64,000 nt of DNA from Neonectria sp. B-13 (lineage: Eukaryota > Ascomycota > Sordariomycetes > Hypocreales > Nectriaceae): assembly GCA_002682825.1 (NCBI GenBank), contig NOKP01000027.1:124001-188000 (forward strand), in the 5' to 3' direction. Below are positions 1 to 11,940 of the stretch, one piece after another; within the stretch, counting starts at the first letter, position 1; each line of letters begins with the position of its first letter. The notes below the pieces were generated by a model. The model did no database searches and had not been told where the DNA came from. It was given only the letters and a program-made list of their open reading frames with translations. Position numbers and translations under genes: made by a program.

Positions 1-69
1 AATGAGTCGCAGCAGGGCAGCGCCGGCGTAGACGCTGGCTTTGCCTCGCAAGGTCATGGTGCTGGACAT
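1..69 (-). CDS. 5' end of an unidentified protein, cut by the window edge
   Basis: On the minus strand an ATG at 69 opens a frame that stays open for 23 codons to the window edge, starting MSSTMTLRGKASVYAGAALL. The basic start followed by a small hydrophobic run (VYAGAALL) would suit a membrane protein or a targeting sequence, but 23 residues do not allow identification. Another ATG five bases upstream (74) gives a six-codon reading frame ending in TGA that overlaps the start, like a short upstream ORF. The gene would be divergent from pescadillo with about 530 bp between the starts. Confidence 0.35.
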   Translation of the reverse strand, partial: MSSTMTLRGKASVYAGAALLRLI

Positions 70-603
70 GGCATGCTTGGGGACTAACGGGGAGCCAGTC
101 GCAATCGCAAGTTCGCGCGGGTCGCAGGTTCGCGGTCGAGAGACGTGGAGTTGAGGGCACCCTGCCTTACTAACTAAAGTACCCGTGGCCACTTGGTGGC
201 TTCAAGCTTGGCGCAGCAGTGGAGGTCCGGGTGGGGCTTAGGCAGTTTCCAGGTACCGTAGCCGCTGAAGCTTGTTCGGCCGAGTGCTGTAAAGAGACCA
301 TGGGTGCCCTGTAGACGCTTCAAATGTGCCCTATAATGGTGCTGGACGTCCACTGAACAGCCGCTGGACATCCATTCACCTCAGTGACCAGTGCCAGGGC
401 GGTGAGGTGCCACGGGCCAATTGGAAAAGTGGCTGGGAGCGCTAAGGCTCTTTGGCAAACCTGCAGGGCGGTGCGGCATGGCATTAAAAACTCAAGTGGA
501 AAAAAAAGTTGAACAAGAGACGGGAAAAAGTGCCCCGCCGCTTCACTGCGAAAGTCACTGCGAAACACAGCAGACCAAGCACCAAAAGTCATCCACCGCA
601 ACA
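70..603. promoter_or_regulatory. Divergent intergenic region and 5' leader of pescadillo
   Basis: This 534-bp stretch lies between two divergent starts and should hold both promoters. The last 120 bases before the NOP7 ATG are A-rich with short A runs, as in a fungal 5' leader. An in-frame open stretch extends upstream of 604 to 421 but has no ATG that would be preferred, so it is treated as untranslated. No specific factor site is recognised. Confidence 0.4.
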
Positions 604-2604
604 ATGCCTCGGATAAAGAAGAAGGGCCAGGCCGGCGCGGCCAAGAACTATGTCACGCGAAACCAGGCCATTCGGAAACTCCAGATCAGCCTGCCCGACT
701 TCCGCAAGCTGTGCATCTGGAAGGGAATCTACCCTCGCGAGCCCCGGAGCAAGAAGAAGGTGTCCAAGTCTTCGACCGCCTCCACCACCTTCTACTTCAC
801 CAAGGACATCCAGTACCTCCTCCACGAGCCCCTGCTGCAGAAGTTCCGCGACCAGAAGGTCCTCGAGAAGAAGATCTCCCGTGCGCTCGGCCGCGGCGAT
901 GTCACTGACGCCGCCCGCCTTGAGGGCAACGCTGCACGACCTGAGAAGACTGGCAAGCCCCGATACACCCTCGACCATGTCATCCGGGAGCGATACCCGA
1001 CCTTTGTGGACTCCCTGCGAGATCTAGACGACTGCCTGTCCATGCTGTTCTTGTTTGCGAACCTGCCCTCAACGTCAATGGTCCCGGCCAAGATGATTGC
1101 GCGCTGTGAGCGACTCTGCCTCGAGTTCCAACACTACCTGATCGTGTCCAAGAGTGTTACCAAGTCTTTCCTATCCATCAAGGGTATTTACTACCAAGCC
1201 AACATTCAGGGTGAGGACGTTTTGTGGTTGGTGCCTTACCGTTTCAACCAGCGAGTTGTTGGCGACGTCGACTTCCGAATCATGGGTACCTTCATCGAGT
1301 TTTACATGACCCTGCTGGGCTTTGTCAACTTCCGATTATACACCACCCTTGGTCTCAAGTACCCCCCCAAGTTCGACGCTGCCAAGGATGAGCTCGCTGC
1401 TGAGCTTGGCGCCTTCACCCTGGAGGGCAAGACCCTTATTGATGCTGAGGGTGCTGAGGAGCACAAGAAGTTGGAGGATGCCACCCACAAGCCCGACCCC
1501 AAGGTCCAGGCTGCCGTCGACAAGGTTCTGAAGAAGCTCAAGTTCAGCGACGCTGACGATGAGTCGACGTCGGCGACCGAAGACCAGGTGGAAGGCGATG
1601 CGCAAGATGCCGAGGCGATTGATAAATTTGAGCCTGCGGCCCCTGGTGGCGATGTGCTGCTGCAGCCGTCAACCGCTGGAAACACTCCTGGCGCTCTGTT
1701 CTCCAACCTCACCTTCTATCTCTCCCGTGAGACCCCCCGACAACCTCTTGAGTTCCTCCTCAAGGCTTTCGGCTGCAAGCGCGTTGGCTGGGATGCCGTC
1801 CTCGGCGACGGCGCTTTCACCACCAATGAGCTTGACCCTACCATCACTCACCACATCGTCGATCGCCCCCCGATCCAGATTGTTACCGAGGAAGGTGGTG
1901 ATGAAGAGGATAACCAGACCGCGCAGAAGCTGGCGGCCAACATGCGGGTCCCTGGGCGAACATACATCCAGCCTCAGTGGATTTGGGACAGCGTCAACGA
2001 TGGCGAGTTGAAGGAGCCTCACCTCTACGCCCCTGGCGCTTCTCTCCCTCCCCACTTGAGTCCCTTCGTGAAGCAGGTCCAGGGTGCTTACGATCCTACC
2101 ATCTCCCTGGAGGCCCAGGAGCCCGAGGAAGAGGCTCTTGAGGCCCAGAGCGATGACGAGGGTGGTGCCGTCAAGGACATTGATGACACTGTCGAGGGTA
2201 TGGACGTGGACGATTCCGAGGGTGATGAGGATGACGAGGACGTCAAGGGTGACGACTTTGCAAGCTTCTCTGAGGATGAGCAAGAGGGAGATGACGATGA
2301 TGAGGAGAACGCCGAGCAGCGACAGCAAGAGCTTGAAGCCGAGTTGACTGGTGCGTCTGTGAAATCTAAGGCGCTCGGCTCCAAGGCCAAGGCGAAGGAG
2401 GAGGCCCGCAAGGTGCTATCCAAGAAGGCGCGGGACGAGGCTGAGGACGTGGATCGCGCCAAGGGCATGCTGAGCAAGAAGAAGCGAAAGCTGTATGAGC
2501 AGATGGTTTACACTAATACCAAGAAGAGCGCCGAGGACACGAAGCTGCGCTCCAAGCGGAGAAGGTTTGAAAAGGAAAACGCGAAGGGCAAGGCGAAGGC
2601 GTAA
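604..2604 (+). CDS. nop7: Pescadillo homolog (NOP7), ribosome biogenesis factor
   Basis: Intronless gene for 666 aa. Pescadillo/Nop7 is the scaffold of the nucleolar PeBoW complex (Nop7-Erb1-Ytm1) needed for 27S pre-rRNA processing and 60S assembly; that is family knowledge. Seen here: the family N-terminus ([20 protein letters not shown], then [21 protein letters not shown]), a pescadillo N-terminal domain over about the first 300 residues, a BRCT domain at about 362-485 with its [12 protein letters not shown] end, an acidic Asp/Glu tract at about 500-580, and a Lys/Arg-rich tail with [19 protein letters not shown]. The ATG at 604 is chosen because it gives the conserved N-terminus. The Rrn9-type Pol I factor follows on the same strand after 314 bp, so two ribosome-production genes are adjacent. 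Length and domain order are normal. Confidence 0.97.
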   Translation: MPRIKKKGQAGAAKNYVTRNQAIRKLQISLPDFRKLCIWKGIYPREPRSKKKVSKSSTASTTFYFTKDIQYLLHEPLLQKFRDQKVLEKKISRALGRGDVTDAARLEGNAARPEKTGKPRYTLDHVIRERYPTFVDSLRDLDDCLSMLFLFANLPSTSMVPAKMIARCERLCLEFQHYLIVSKSVTKSFLSIKGIYYQANIQGEDVLWLVPYRFNQRVVGDVDFRIMGTFIEFYMTLLGFVNFRLYTTLGLKYPPKFDAAKDELAAELGAFTLEGKTLIDAEGAEEHKKLEDATHKPDPKVQAAVDKVLKKLKFSDADDESTSATEDQVEGDAQDAEAIDKFEPAAPGGDVLLQPSTAGNTPGALFSNLTFYLSRETPRQPLEFLLKAFGCKRVGWDAVLGDGAFTTNELDPTITHHIVDRPPIQIVTEEGGDEEDNQTAQKLAANMRVPGRTYIQPQWIWDSVNDGELKEPHLYAPGASLPPHLSPFVKQVQGAYDPTISLEAQEPEEEALEAQSDDEGGAVKDIDDTVEGMDVDDSEGDEDDEDVKGDDFASFSEDEQEGDDDDEENAEQRQQELEAELTGASVKSKALGSKAKAKEEARKVLSKKARDEAEDVDRAKGMLSKKKRKLYEQMVYTNTKKSAEDTKLRSKRRRFEKENAKGKAKA

Positions 2605-2918
2605 AAAAGGCTGCTTTATACCATTCCGATAGATTCAATTTACATGCGATGGAACGAGTTTTGCTGTGTGTGGTGTTGTGATCCTGTGAAGATGTTGTGT
2701 TCTGGTGTCTGATTTAAACGACGTGTGTAAAAAATGTGATTTGACCTGGATTTTTTCCGCACCGAGACTCTCTGCCTCGTAACTTCAACCTCAGCAACAA
2801 CCCACGCTCGGCGGCACAGAAGATTACGAAAGGGGTTGCAATGCATGATATAATGATATAATGATCACGGCATAACCATTAGTACTTGCTAGTATTTACT
2901 TGGTTCTGGCTACACAAT
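2605..2918. other. Intergenic, NOP7 terminator side and Rrn9-gene promoter
   Basis: This 314-bp spacer is AT-richer than the flanking exons, with the run TGATATAATGATATAATGATC at about 2848-2868. It must hold the 3' end of NOP7 and the promoter of the next gene. No coding potential is seen. Confidence 0.4.
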
Positions 2919-4917
2919 ATGGAGCCCAGCTCAGCAAACTGGGAGCTGGACAGCGATGAGATCGCATCCATCGCCTCGGAAGACCTCCACCAGCACCGGC
3001 CAAACCGCTGGACGGGCGCCAAATCCTCATGGCGCACGATCACCGAAGAGGACCGGCTGGTTTGGCACTCGATGAAGCAGCTGCAGGACCGGGATCTGGC
3101 GGTGCACCTCTACAACACGTTTGCACTCAAGCGGCGAGGCCGAGATGCGGCGACGGCGGCGGACTTGATGGTTCAGACGGTGAGTTTTTTGCGTTTCCGC
3201 CACAGCAATCCGGTCTCTACCACAGATGGCCTCATGGCTGCCCTTCGCCCGGGAGGATATAGCCTCGTACTAACGGCCTCTCCAGGACGATGGCCAGCAC
3301 ACGGTCTGGGCACCGCCGAAGACCTGGACGGCGTGGCCGCTGAAGCACAAACAAGTGCACAACGGCCGCCTCATCAACAGCCAGCTCGATGACGACGAGC
3401 GGTTCACGTTCTGCAGACCAGAGCAGCCCCTACCTAGCACCGAGTTGGAGGAGGAGCTGTCTGCGACTATCTTACGGACCGCGAAGCGGCGCTTCCGTCG
3501 TAGGGAGAGCAAGATGGCACGGCCGTCCATCGAATCTGTGGCCACGCCCGGTGAGAGCGGCAACGATGCTCCCGGTCCATCGTCTCGGGAGGCATCTGCC
3601 AAGCCAGAGACGGAGGATGAGGGCGAGAAGACACCTGGTATGAGTGAGACGCCGGCGGCTACGCGGCACAAGCGGTCACAACCCAAGACGTACGAACCAG
3701 TGGTGTCAGCCAACGATGATCTCTCCTACCACTTGCTCCGGCCATCCGTTCGCCACATCCTGTCCCAGCTAGATACGACCCTGTCCATCCTGCACAACTC
3801 ACGCGTCGCCAGTCTCAGTTACCTCTCTGATTCCTCGACTGAAGATGAATCAGACAGTCAAAGCGGCCAGAAACGACCTCGCGGCAGACCCCGAACACAA
3901 ACACCGGGAGCAGTTGACACAACCTCTCCCGATATGAACTCTGCGGCAACGCCTCAAAGACGCGGCCGTCCGCGCAAAATCCGCGTTCCTCACGAGGGAG
4001 AGTCGCACGAGGAGATGCTTCTCCGCATTGCCCGCGAGTCCCACCGAAGGCTCCCTGCGACGCCCAAGGACCAGGACGCCGCGTTCGAGGAATGGGTCCG
4101 CAAGGGCGATGAGACCATCGAGCGGGAGCGTTCTTTGTCTCTTAAGCGAGAGATCTCCGAGGGCTTGGAGACGGAAGACGACGAAAAGCTCGGTGTCAAG
4201 AACCCTAATAGGAAGCTCTCCAAATGGGGCCTCCGCGACTGGAGTGACGTGCTAGGTGCAGCTGCTCTAGCAGGTTTCTCAAGCGAAGCCATTGCAAGAA
4301 CGACACGACGCTGCGCAGACTTGTTCGGCGAGGGCATGCTCATGAGGAAACTAAACGAAGCCCCCGTCTCGCACGGCACCGGCTTCGAAACGGTGGAATA
4401 CCGCCCCGAGCCGATCCAGCTCTCCCACTCCCTCTCCGACGCCGACGACGCCTCTAGCGAAGACGAAGCCGACCTCGTCCAGCGCCGCGTCGCCTCGCGC
4501 CAGGCCTCCCTCGCGCGGTCCAGCCACGACCGAAGCAGCCCGGACTCCTTCCGCGGCCGGGTCTCCCGCTCGCGCACGCCCCAGTCCCCGGCCACCCCCC
4601 GGTCCCGCTCCGGGTCCGCCGCGGGCCTCTTCTACTGCCCGATCCCCTCGTGCGACCGTGCCGTGCAGGGCTTCACCCGCAAGCCGAACCTGCGGCGCCA
4701 CCTGGAGCTCATACACCAGGGCCAGACGGAGGAGATGGACAGCGATGACGAGGTGGCCGGCGCCGTGCATGTAGATGGCTTCCTGCGGCCCATTGTGCCG
4801 GGGCGTGGCTGGAGGGGTGAGGATACGATAATGAGGAAGAGGAAGAGGTACTACGGGCGAAAGGCGATAGTAGGGAGTCGCGCAGGGAGTCCTGGACTGG
4901 ATGGTTCTTCTAATTGA
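2919..4917 (+). CDS. rrn9: Rrn9-domain RNA polymerase I initiation factor with AT-hooks and a C2H2-like finger
   Basis: Two exons, 2919-3179 and 3286-4917, joined in phase 0 across a 106-nt intron (donor GTGAGT, branch TACTAAC at 3268, acceptor CCAG), giving 630 aa. The splice rebuilds the Rrn9 signature DDGQHTVWAPPKTWTAWPLK at residues 88-107. Rrn9 is a subunit of the upstream activating factor that recruits Pol I to rDNA (family knowledge). Also seen: two AT-hook cores, RPRGRPR and RRGRPRK, about 40 residues apart; a region near 430 (KLSKWGLRDWSDVLGAAALAG) that could be Myb/SANT-like; and a C-terminal finger, CPIPSC then RRHLELIH (C-x4-C-x15-H-x4-H). Ser/acidic-rich linkers separate these. 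The direct DNA-binding elements are more than the Rrn9 domain alone would suggest. The Rrn9 call is strong; the zinc finger is likely; the Myb-like call is weak. Confidence 0.85.
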
Positions 4918-5399
4918 TATGTCGGCCGTTACGACCAGTCCGCAGCAAAAAGTCAAAGCCACTAACACTGGCTACGCCAAGCTGAATAGGATGTCGTCTA
5001 ACAATATACTAGTCATCTTCCCAATGGTTTTACGTCTCTCTTGTCGTTGTTCTCTACGATACCACGTCTCAGATAGAGCCAGGTTAGCACATCGCCCAGG
5101 ACGCGAGGAGAATCCCACAAAAGACATGTAAATGAATCAATGTAATTACTCAGTGTCTCAAAAGTCAAAGGGTATCAAAGTACTCAAATAACTCTGCAAC
5201 GAAAAAAAGTTCTCCGCAGTCAACCCCAGGAGCCGAATAGTGAAGCCATCCCTTAAGCAAATGCTGCCCAAAACGCCCAAAGCCCCAATGGCCAATTTTG
5301 CCCCCATCCGTCCAAAACCCAAGACGTTGCACATGAATTATATGTTCGAACAACAAGAAACCCGCTGAAAAGGTCACATCAAGAGCCAGGAGGGCTCGC
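4918..5399. other. Convergent 3' intergenic region
   Basis: 482 bp between two gene ends that face each other (Rrn9 gene and bimC). It should contain both polyadenylation regions. No ORF of note and no repeat is seen. Confidence 0.4.
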
Positions 5400-8300
5400 C
5401 TAATTCAACCGGGGGCTCTTCCTTCTAGAGATACTCCGTGAAAAGTCCGTCAGGGGAAGGTTCTCGCTGCCGGCGCCGAGGGCGATGCTGCCAGTGGCCT
5501 GCTTCTTCGTGCTACGTGTGGCACGGGTACTGCGCGCCTTAAACAGCGGCATGGTGCGCTCGGGCGGCATGGACATAACGCTCTGGCGAGGGTCGAAGCC
5601 GATACAGCCCGTCGTCAGGTTGGTGGTGACGTTGGGGTTGACCTCGCGGAGGCTCATGCCCAGCAGGCTGTGGTTGTGTTCCGGGGCACTTATATTGGAG
5701 GCCCGAGGCGGCGGACGTGGTGGAGAGGTCATCATCTTCTGGGGGCAGTCGAGATCGGCGAAGACGATGGTGGCGTCCTTGTCGAGGCCGTCGATACCTC
5801 TCGTTGGTGTGGGCGGATCGTCGACACGCGCGATGATGAGGTCGTGGTCCTCGGTGCGAGGGAGCTCGGTTGGGTAATGATATTGCGCCTTGGCGGGCGT
5901 CTGGCCTGTTGGTTGGTACTCGTGGAGAGCCTTGCTGGCCATGTCTTCACGAAGGTTGGACAGGGGCTGGCAGAGTTGGTCGTCAAGGGGCTCTAGCTGG
6001 CCATGTAGGTCGCCGAGGTCCGAGTCCATCTCCTCGCCCAGGTTCTTGACGCGGTCGAACGTCGTCTTGAAGTGCGCTGAGATGTTGTCAAACGACTCCT
6101 CAACCGTGTTGGACAAGGCCTGCGCCGATTGGGCATGCGCCTCGTGGTGGTGGGCGTTCTCCGACTTGGCACGAGTGACGAAGTCGTCGAGAGCCTCCAT
6201 CTGGATATCCAGATCCTTGATCTGCTCGTCCACCACGCGGACTGTTTCAGCATGCACTGACTTGGCCGTAGCCTGGATCGACGTGCTGAGTTCGTTGGCT
6301 GAAGTCCAGTCATCCTTCAGCTTCGTCTTGACCTGGTCGCGAGAATTCTTGACCTCATCCAGCAGCTCGCCTTCCTTCTGGTCCCAAGACTCCATGCCCT
6401 GGCCGTATTGAGTCACTGCCTCCTCCAGATCAGTGTTAGACTCGACCACGCTCTTCTGGATCAGGGACGCCTTCTGGGCAAGACGCGTCTCCTGGGTTTC
6501 GGCCTGGGTGTTGATCAAGCCCGTGATCTGAGACACGAGCTTTTGTCGTTCCTCAACCGCCTGTCGACGCTCCTCCTCCAAGGCCTCCTGGATGCGAGTA
6601 GAGACACTGGCGTTTTGCAGCACAATGGTGTTCGCTGCCGACTGGAGCTGGCGTCTGAGGTTGTCAGACTCGGCACGCTGAACGGCGATGTGCTTAACGA
6701 GGTCGTCGAAGACCACCTTGCAGTCCTTGCCGAGTGCGCTGTAGGATGTGTGGAGCTGAACGCTGTTAGTTCTAGTCAACAGAATTGCTCCCTAGGAACC
6801 GAATTACCTGGCCGTGAAAGTCTGTCATCTCATTCAACATGTCGGCAGCTATCCTCTCCGCAGAGAGAGAGATAGCTTGCAGACTCTCGCCCATCCGCTC
6901 CTTGACCGTGTCGCGCACCTCCTTAATCTCCTCCAAAAACTCGTCCATGTCGTTTTTGGACTTCTGCTTCTCGTCGAGGAGCTGCTTCTTAGATTCGACA
7001 AAGATACCGAGGTGCTCGTCGAGGAAGGCTTGCGTTGAGGACAGCTTGCGCAGCTCCCCACCAACAAACTCCTCCATCCGCTGCGACACGTTGGCGATGT
7101 GCTCCTCCTGCTCCTCCTGGAACTCCTGAACTCGTCGCTCCACCATGGACGTCACGTCGGCAACCTGGTCTTGCGATGTGCCCCAAGTGGCACGGTTCAG
7201 GGACTGCAGATCCGACTTGCGCTTGTTCTTCGCATGCAGGCCGCCGACATCTTGGACCGTCTTATGGAGTTTGTTGATGAGTTGGCCGCCAATCTCCGTC
7301 AGCTTCGCCTCTGTCTTCTGATGCGCCTTTCTCAGCTGCGTCTCCTCGGCCAACGTCTTTCGGGTAGCCGACAGGACGATCTCCGTCTGATCCAAAACCT
7401 CCTTGGCATCGTCCAGCAGAGCCTTGGTGCCCTCGTGGTCCTTCTTCAGTCCCATAAACGTGGATGTGAGATTGTAAAGCTCATGGACCTTGTTGCGCAG
7501 GTTGCTTTCCAGGGTTTCAATTTTGGCCGCCTGTTCCTCGGCAACGATGCGCCGAGACTCGCTCTGGGCTGTCATCTCCTCGTACACATCGTTGGACAGG
7601 TAGACGCCGTTCCGCTGCCGGGTTGAAATCAGTTCACTCTTCAGCCTCTCAATCTCGATGGTGAAGTCTCGCAGCAGCGTCTTCTTCTCCACCATGGGGT
7701 TGAGCTGTGGCTTGTTTTTGATGTTCTTGGCCCGGAATGCGTAGTCAAGGGTAGAGATGGTCTCTTCCAGGTTGCTCTTGGCGGGAGAAATAGTGGCGAT
7801 AATGCATGTCTTAGTCCTACCACCGAGAGAGTCTTGGAGGAGGCGCGTCAACTTAGACTCTCGGTAGGGGATGTGGGCGCCTCGGTCGACGAGGGCGTTG
7901 ATGACTCGTCCAAGAGTCAGCAGGGACTTGTTGATCAGACCCGCCTCGGCCGCGCGCTTGTTTTCCGCCCCAGACCGTTGGATATTCTCGCTGCCAGCCA
8001 GATCGACGAGGTTCAGCTTTCCGGCGCTGACGAGAGCCTCGACGCCGTTCTCGTTGGGCTTCTTGACGTATGTGGTGATGGTGAAGACGGTGTGCGAACG
8101 GGAGCTGAGATCGTTGCACTTGGTCGCCGCGACCTGGCGCTTCAAGCTGCCCTCCTGGAGCACCTTAATCCCCTCGTTGGCGTTCTTGATGTGCTTCTCT
8201 TCCATGCCCTGCACGATGGTGCTGGAGTGACCGCGTCGCGATGTATCGTCGTAGATTTTCAGCTTGGCGCCCTCGTCGACCGACAGTAAATCTCGGAGCT

Positions 8301-8997
8301 CCTCGTTGTAGAGCTCGATGAAGGAGCATTTGATGGTGCTCTCGGCTTCCTCGAGCTCAAGCTTGTTGAATAGCTGGTAGAGAACGCGGGGGATGATGCC
8401 AGCGTCATCGGACAGCAGACCTAGGGTATCGGTCATGTCGCCGGACATTGTGTACGTCTTTCCTGTGCCCGTCTGGCCGTAGGCAAAGATGGTGCAGTTG
8501 TATCCCGCAAGCATCTGTTCATAGCAATGTTAGCAACAGCCGGTGGCTTAAACACAGAATTAACCAACCTCGTCTAGGATTGGCTTAACCGTGTCGTTAA
8601 AAATCATGTTTTGGTCGGCAGCTTGGGAAAAGACGCGATCGAAGGTGTAAGAGCGGTTGCTAAGGGCATTCGGCCCCATGCACAACTCGACGGCCTTGCC
8701 CTTGACGGCATCCGCATTGACGACAACATTGCTATTCTCGCGGACCTCGCGCTCGTTGCGGCCGCGACACCGCACCACGACGTTGATGTTGGTCTCCTCG
8801 ACATTGGCATCAGCCTCGAAGTCGCGCTCCTTGCGTTTCGTGCCGACCGTGTTAGTTGAGGCGACGGACGCTGCGGGCGACACGGCACCGGCGCGCGTCG
8901 CGATGGCGGAGCCGTGCCTGGCCGACGATGCCCTCGTGCCTTGCCTCACACCGGCGCGGCTTCCGGCACCGGCACCGGCACGCAGGCTGGAGCTCAT
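5400..8997 (-). CDS. bimC: Kinesin-5 (BimC/Eg5 family) mitotic motor
   Basis: Three exons on the minus strand, 8997-8569, 8514-6808 and 6755-5400, with 54- and 52-nt introns, giving about 1163 aa. Kinesin-5 is a homotetrameric plus-end motor that slides antiparallel microtubules to build the bipolar spindle (family knowledge). The motor domain spans about 70-420, with the P-loop GQTGTGKT at 156-163, switch I NDLSSRSH at 277-284 and switch II DLAGSE at 314-319. The first intron sits just before MLAGYNCTIFAYG. A long coiled coil follows. The tail carries a BimC box at about 994-1014 (TGQTPAKAQYHYP) with a TP site, the expected Cdk1 target. The ATG at 8997 (MSSSLRAG) is used; the open frame further upstream begins at a GTG. 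Convergent with the Rrn9 gene. All catalytic motifs are intact. Confidence 0.97.
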
Positions 8998-9811
8998 GGC
9001 GATCCGGCTTGGCTCCCGATCTGAGCGCGTAAATCGTTGGAAAGCCACGATGGGCGGTTGCTGTGAGGGGTTGGCCTGAGTAGGCGGGATGGGGATGGAC
9101 GAGTTCAGTTGCTCGCCCGCAGAGGATTTTCGGGATCAAGATTATAAAACGGGCGGGAATGTGGAGGAGAAGGATTCCGGGTGTCGCTCTCACGCAAATC
9201 GACAATCTTCAAGTGCTCGGTCCTCGATCCTGGCGGTGTGGAGGGGTTGCCTGCAGGCTGTGTTGTTACGGCAGGGCTGTTTGGTGTAAATACAACGACA
9301 ATGTTTCGACAGTGTGGGCCGTCGAGACTAGCGTCAACATGACAGGGCGCTTGTCGCCCCGGCAACCGCGCTGTCATCGGTGGAGTCTCGCCCAGAGAGG
9401 AGCGGCATGCCTATTTCGACCGTGGCGGATTGGACAGGGAAAAGCCGATTGCCATATTCGGACGAGTCTGTCGGATTAGATTCTACGTTTCAGTACTACG
9501 TACCTTAGGTTTAGACATTGGCCAACGCCTTAAGCATATTTCGACTACATCGAGACCCTATGTTCCAGATCCCGAAACGTGCTTGCTTAGGCGGTTTGGG
9601 TGTCGAAACAGCCCGAACTCTTCAAGAACACTCTCTCAATGTCCCGGAGCACCCAGGTCCCAGAGGAAACCCAAACTAGCATTTCTAGTGGTCCCAAGTG
9701 AATCTAGTGGTGGTACAACTCCAAAATCCGGCTCATGGTATCATGCAATCTCATCGGGAACCCGTTCTCAGCCCAGCCTTCCTGGCCCTCTCCCTCTCCC
9801 TCGGTTTGTCT
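8998..9811. other. Intergenic between bimC start and PP4R2 end
   Basis: 814 bp holding the bimC promoter and leader and the 3' region of the PP4 subunit gene. It contains a TACTACGTACCT motif near 9495, one of many TACGTA-type palindromic cores in non-coding DNA of this window. No gene seen. Confidence 0.4.
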
Positions 9812-11300
9812 CTATTTCGTATCCATCTCGTCAACATCCTCCTCCGGGGCAGCTTCCTCGACAGGAACTGACGTCTCCTTCTTCTCCGTCTTGGTTTCGG
9901 TGGCATCGGCAGCGGTCTCGGCATCAGCCACGTCCTTCTTGACATCCTCTGCATCCTCCTTAGCCTTCTTCGGAGGCTCGCCCTCTAGATCTTGTTCTGC
10001 CTCACGCTTCGTTCCCACGCTCTCCACACTGGGGCTTCTGGCTTCGTTACCGTTCTCCGCATTTCCCTCTGTATTGGCCTCTTCGTCGCCATGCTTCCTC
10101 CCCACCGCTGCTTCGACATCGATATCCTCCATTTCGAGGCCGCCCTCGCCAACGTAGCTTGTCGAAGTGCCTTGTGGGCCTGTGTCGTTGACGCCAATCT
10201 CATCGGGTCCTCTTGCATGCGGTATCTCCTCATCTTCTTCTCGTCTTTCTTCGTCTTCGCCCTCAGCGGCCTGAGCACGCTCCTCTTCAGCAACTAACTC
10301 ATGGGCTCGTGAAAGCTGGCTCACCGGGACAACTCCTGCTCGCTGCTCCTGTCGAAGAAGCTCTCCTTGGGTGACTCCTCTTGTGTGTCCAGTAGAGGGA
10401 ACGCCGTTAACGCTTACAGAGACGGTTTCGATACTGCCCGCGCCATTGGGGCCATCGATCGTCTCAGTGCTCTCGCTGTGGATCTGCGCGCCGGGTGTGT
10501 CGTGGTTGCTCTCTGGACTCCGTCTCGTTAGCCACGGGATAGGGGTCAAGAGAGCCCCTCCCAAGGCTTCGTCCGTCCCCAAGGCAGCTGAGGTAGGGTT
10601 ACTCCATGCGACTGATACGGCCGGGTCCTTAGAGTCGTCGCCGTTGAGGTGCATGGAAGACATGTCCGGGATGGCGGGGGGTAGAGGGTACGTGCCAATC
10701 CCAGACGTGACCTGCACCACCCTGTCGACGGCATGGAGGTAGGTGGCCAGCGCCTTGTAGTGTGCCCGGGGCTGCAAGATCAGCTCGGCGAGTCGTTGGA
10801 TGGTGTGCGGCGGGCACGTGTCGAAGGTCTGGATGTGGGAGGTGATGTCGGCCAGCATGTCAGCGATCTGCTTTGGGAGCGCGCCCGAGTCAACGGGTTG
10901 GGTCGCCGGCAGCGATTCGGCCGGCGCATTCTCCTTGCCGGCTTCTTGAGAAGACTGATCGATCGGCGATGACGGCAAGGGAGATCCGCGTGGTTCGGAG
11001 GAGGGCCGGGGGAGGGCCGGGGGAGGAGGGAGGTTAGGGATGGGGAACTCGTTGTGTGCGATCTATTCGGGGGGGGAGATGAGCTCTGTCAGTCGATGCA
11101 CCGCTTTGGAGAGTCTCGCGAAGGGACGTACCTCATCCAGTCGCTCGAGCAAGTCGCTGCGCATGCCAGGCCAAGCGTCTCTGTCATTATGGTCAGGTAT
11201 GGGCTGGTAGACGGACCCGGAGATGAAGCGGAACTCACCCCTCCACTGGGGCGCCTAACGCGACCCGGTTGAGCAGGTCATTGTCGCTGTCTACCTCCAT
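9812..11300 (-). CDS. psy4: Protein phosphatase 4 regulatory subunit 2 (PPP4R2/Psy4 family)
   Basis: Three exons on the minus strand, 11300-11239, 11180-11132 and 11062-9812, with introns of 58 nt (donor GTGAGT) and 69 nt (donor GTACGT). All junctions keep frame and give 453 aa. PPP4R2 binds the PP4 catalytic subunit and acts in DNA-damage recovery and centrosome or spindle functions (family knowledge). Family signatures are WPGMRSDLLERLDEIAHNEF at about 24-43, built by the exon 2/3 splice, and PPHTIQRLAELIL with HYKALATYLHAVDRVVQVTS at about 120-165. The C-terminal half is low-complexity: Glu-rich, then a possible nuclear signal (EPPKKAKED), then a Glu/Thr/Asp tail ending DEMDTK. It is head-to-tail with bimC. 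The short first exon of 20 codons is easy to miss but is needed for the family N-terminus. Confidence 0.9.
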
Positions 11301-11940
11301 GGCGGTGATGTGTGCGGAGAATCGAGGTTGGGACAGAGCGTTTCCTGCGCGCGACCGTCTCAAAGTTGCGAACGACGTGCGGTTGGAGCTCCAACTAATG
11401 GTGGGGTTGCAGCTAAGCGGGCGGCGAACGAGAGTGCGCCCCGCTATGTGCATCCATCTCGATGCAGATGCCTGATACATGACGATCGCGAATCTGTAGA
11501 CTACAATTGCCAATTCCGTCCAGTTGTGCACCTTATCGTCGTCTTAGAGAGTCAACGGTTTTACTTACTTACACGCCAAGTTCAAACAAAAACACTCTCT
11601 AGCTTTTGGGGCTCTCCTAGCACCTCCCTCTCCGAGTCTATTCTCACAAGCGAACAACCTGTGGTGCATCGTCGTTGATGTTTCTAGTGCCATTGGTCCG
11701 CCTCTTTGGTTTACACTGCTTCACATTGTGGTCCTCGGATCACACGACGAGAATTGGAATGTTCCAATGGTTTTAGTCGCAAGAACACTATTCACGCTTA
11801 TAGGGTCCGGAAGAAAGTGGAACCAGCTGGGTGCTTGAATATATACAGTATGAAAGGAAAGAAAAATTGAGAGCGAGGCCACAAGAAACATAGATACCCA
11901 GCAAGCTTGACCCTTTGTTCCATCTCCAGCGGATCCATAC
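11301..11940. other. Intergenic between PP4R2 start and SPRY-gene end
   Basis: 640 bp with the PP4R2 promoter and leader and the 3' region of the SPRY gene. No ORF or repeat worth naming; somewhat AT-rich at about 11750-11900. Confidence 0.35.
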
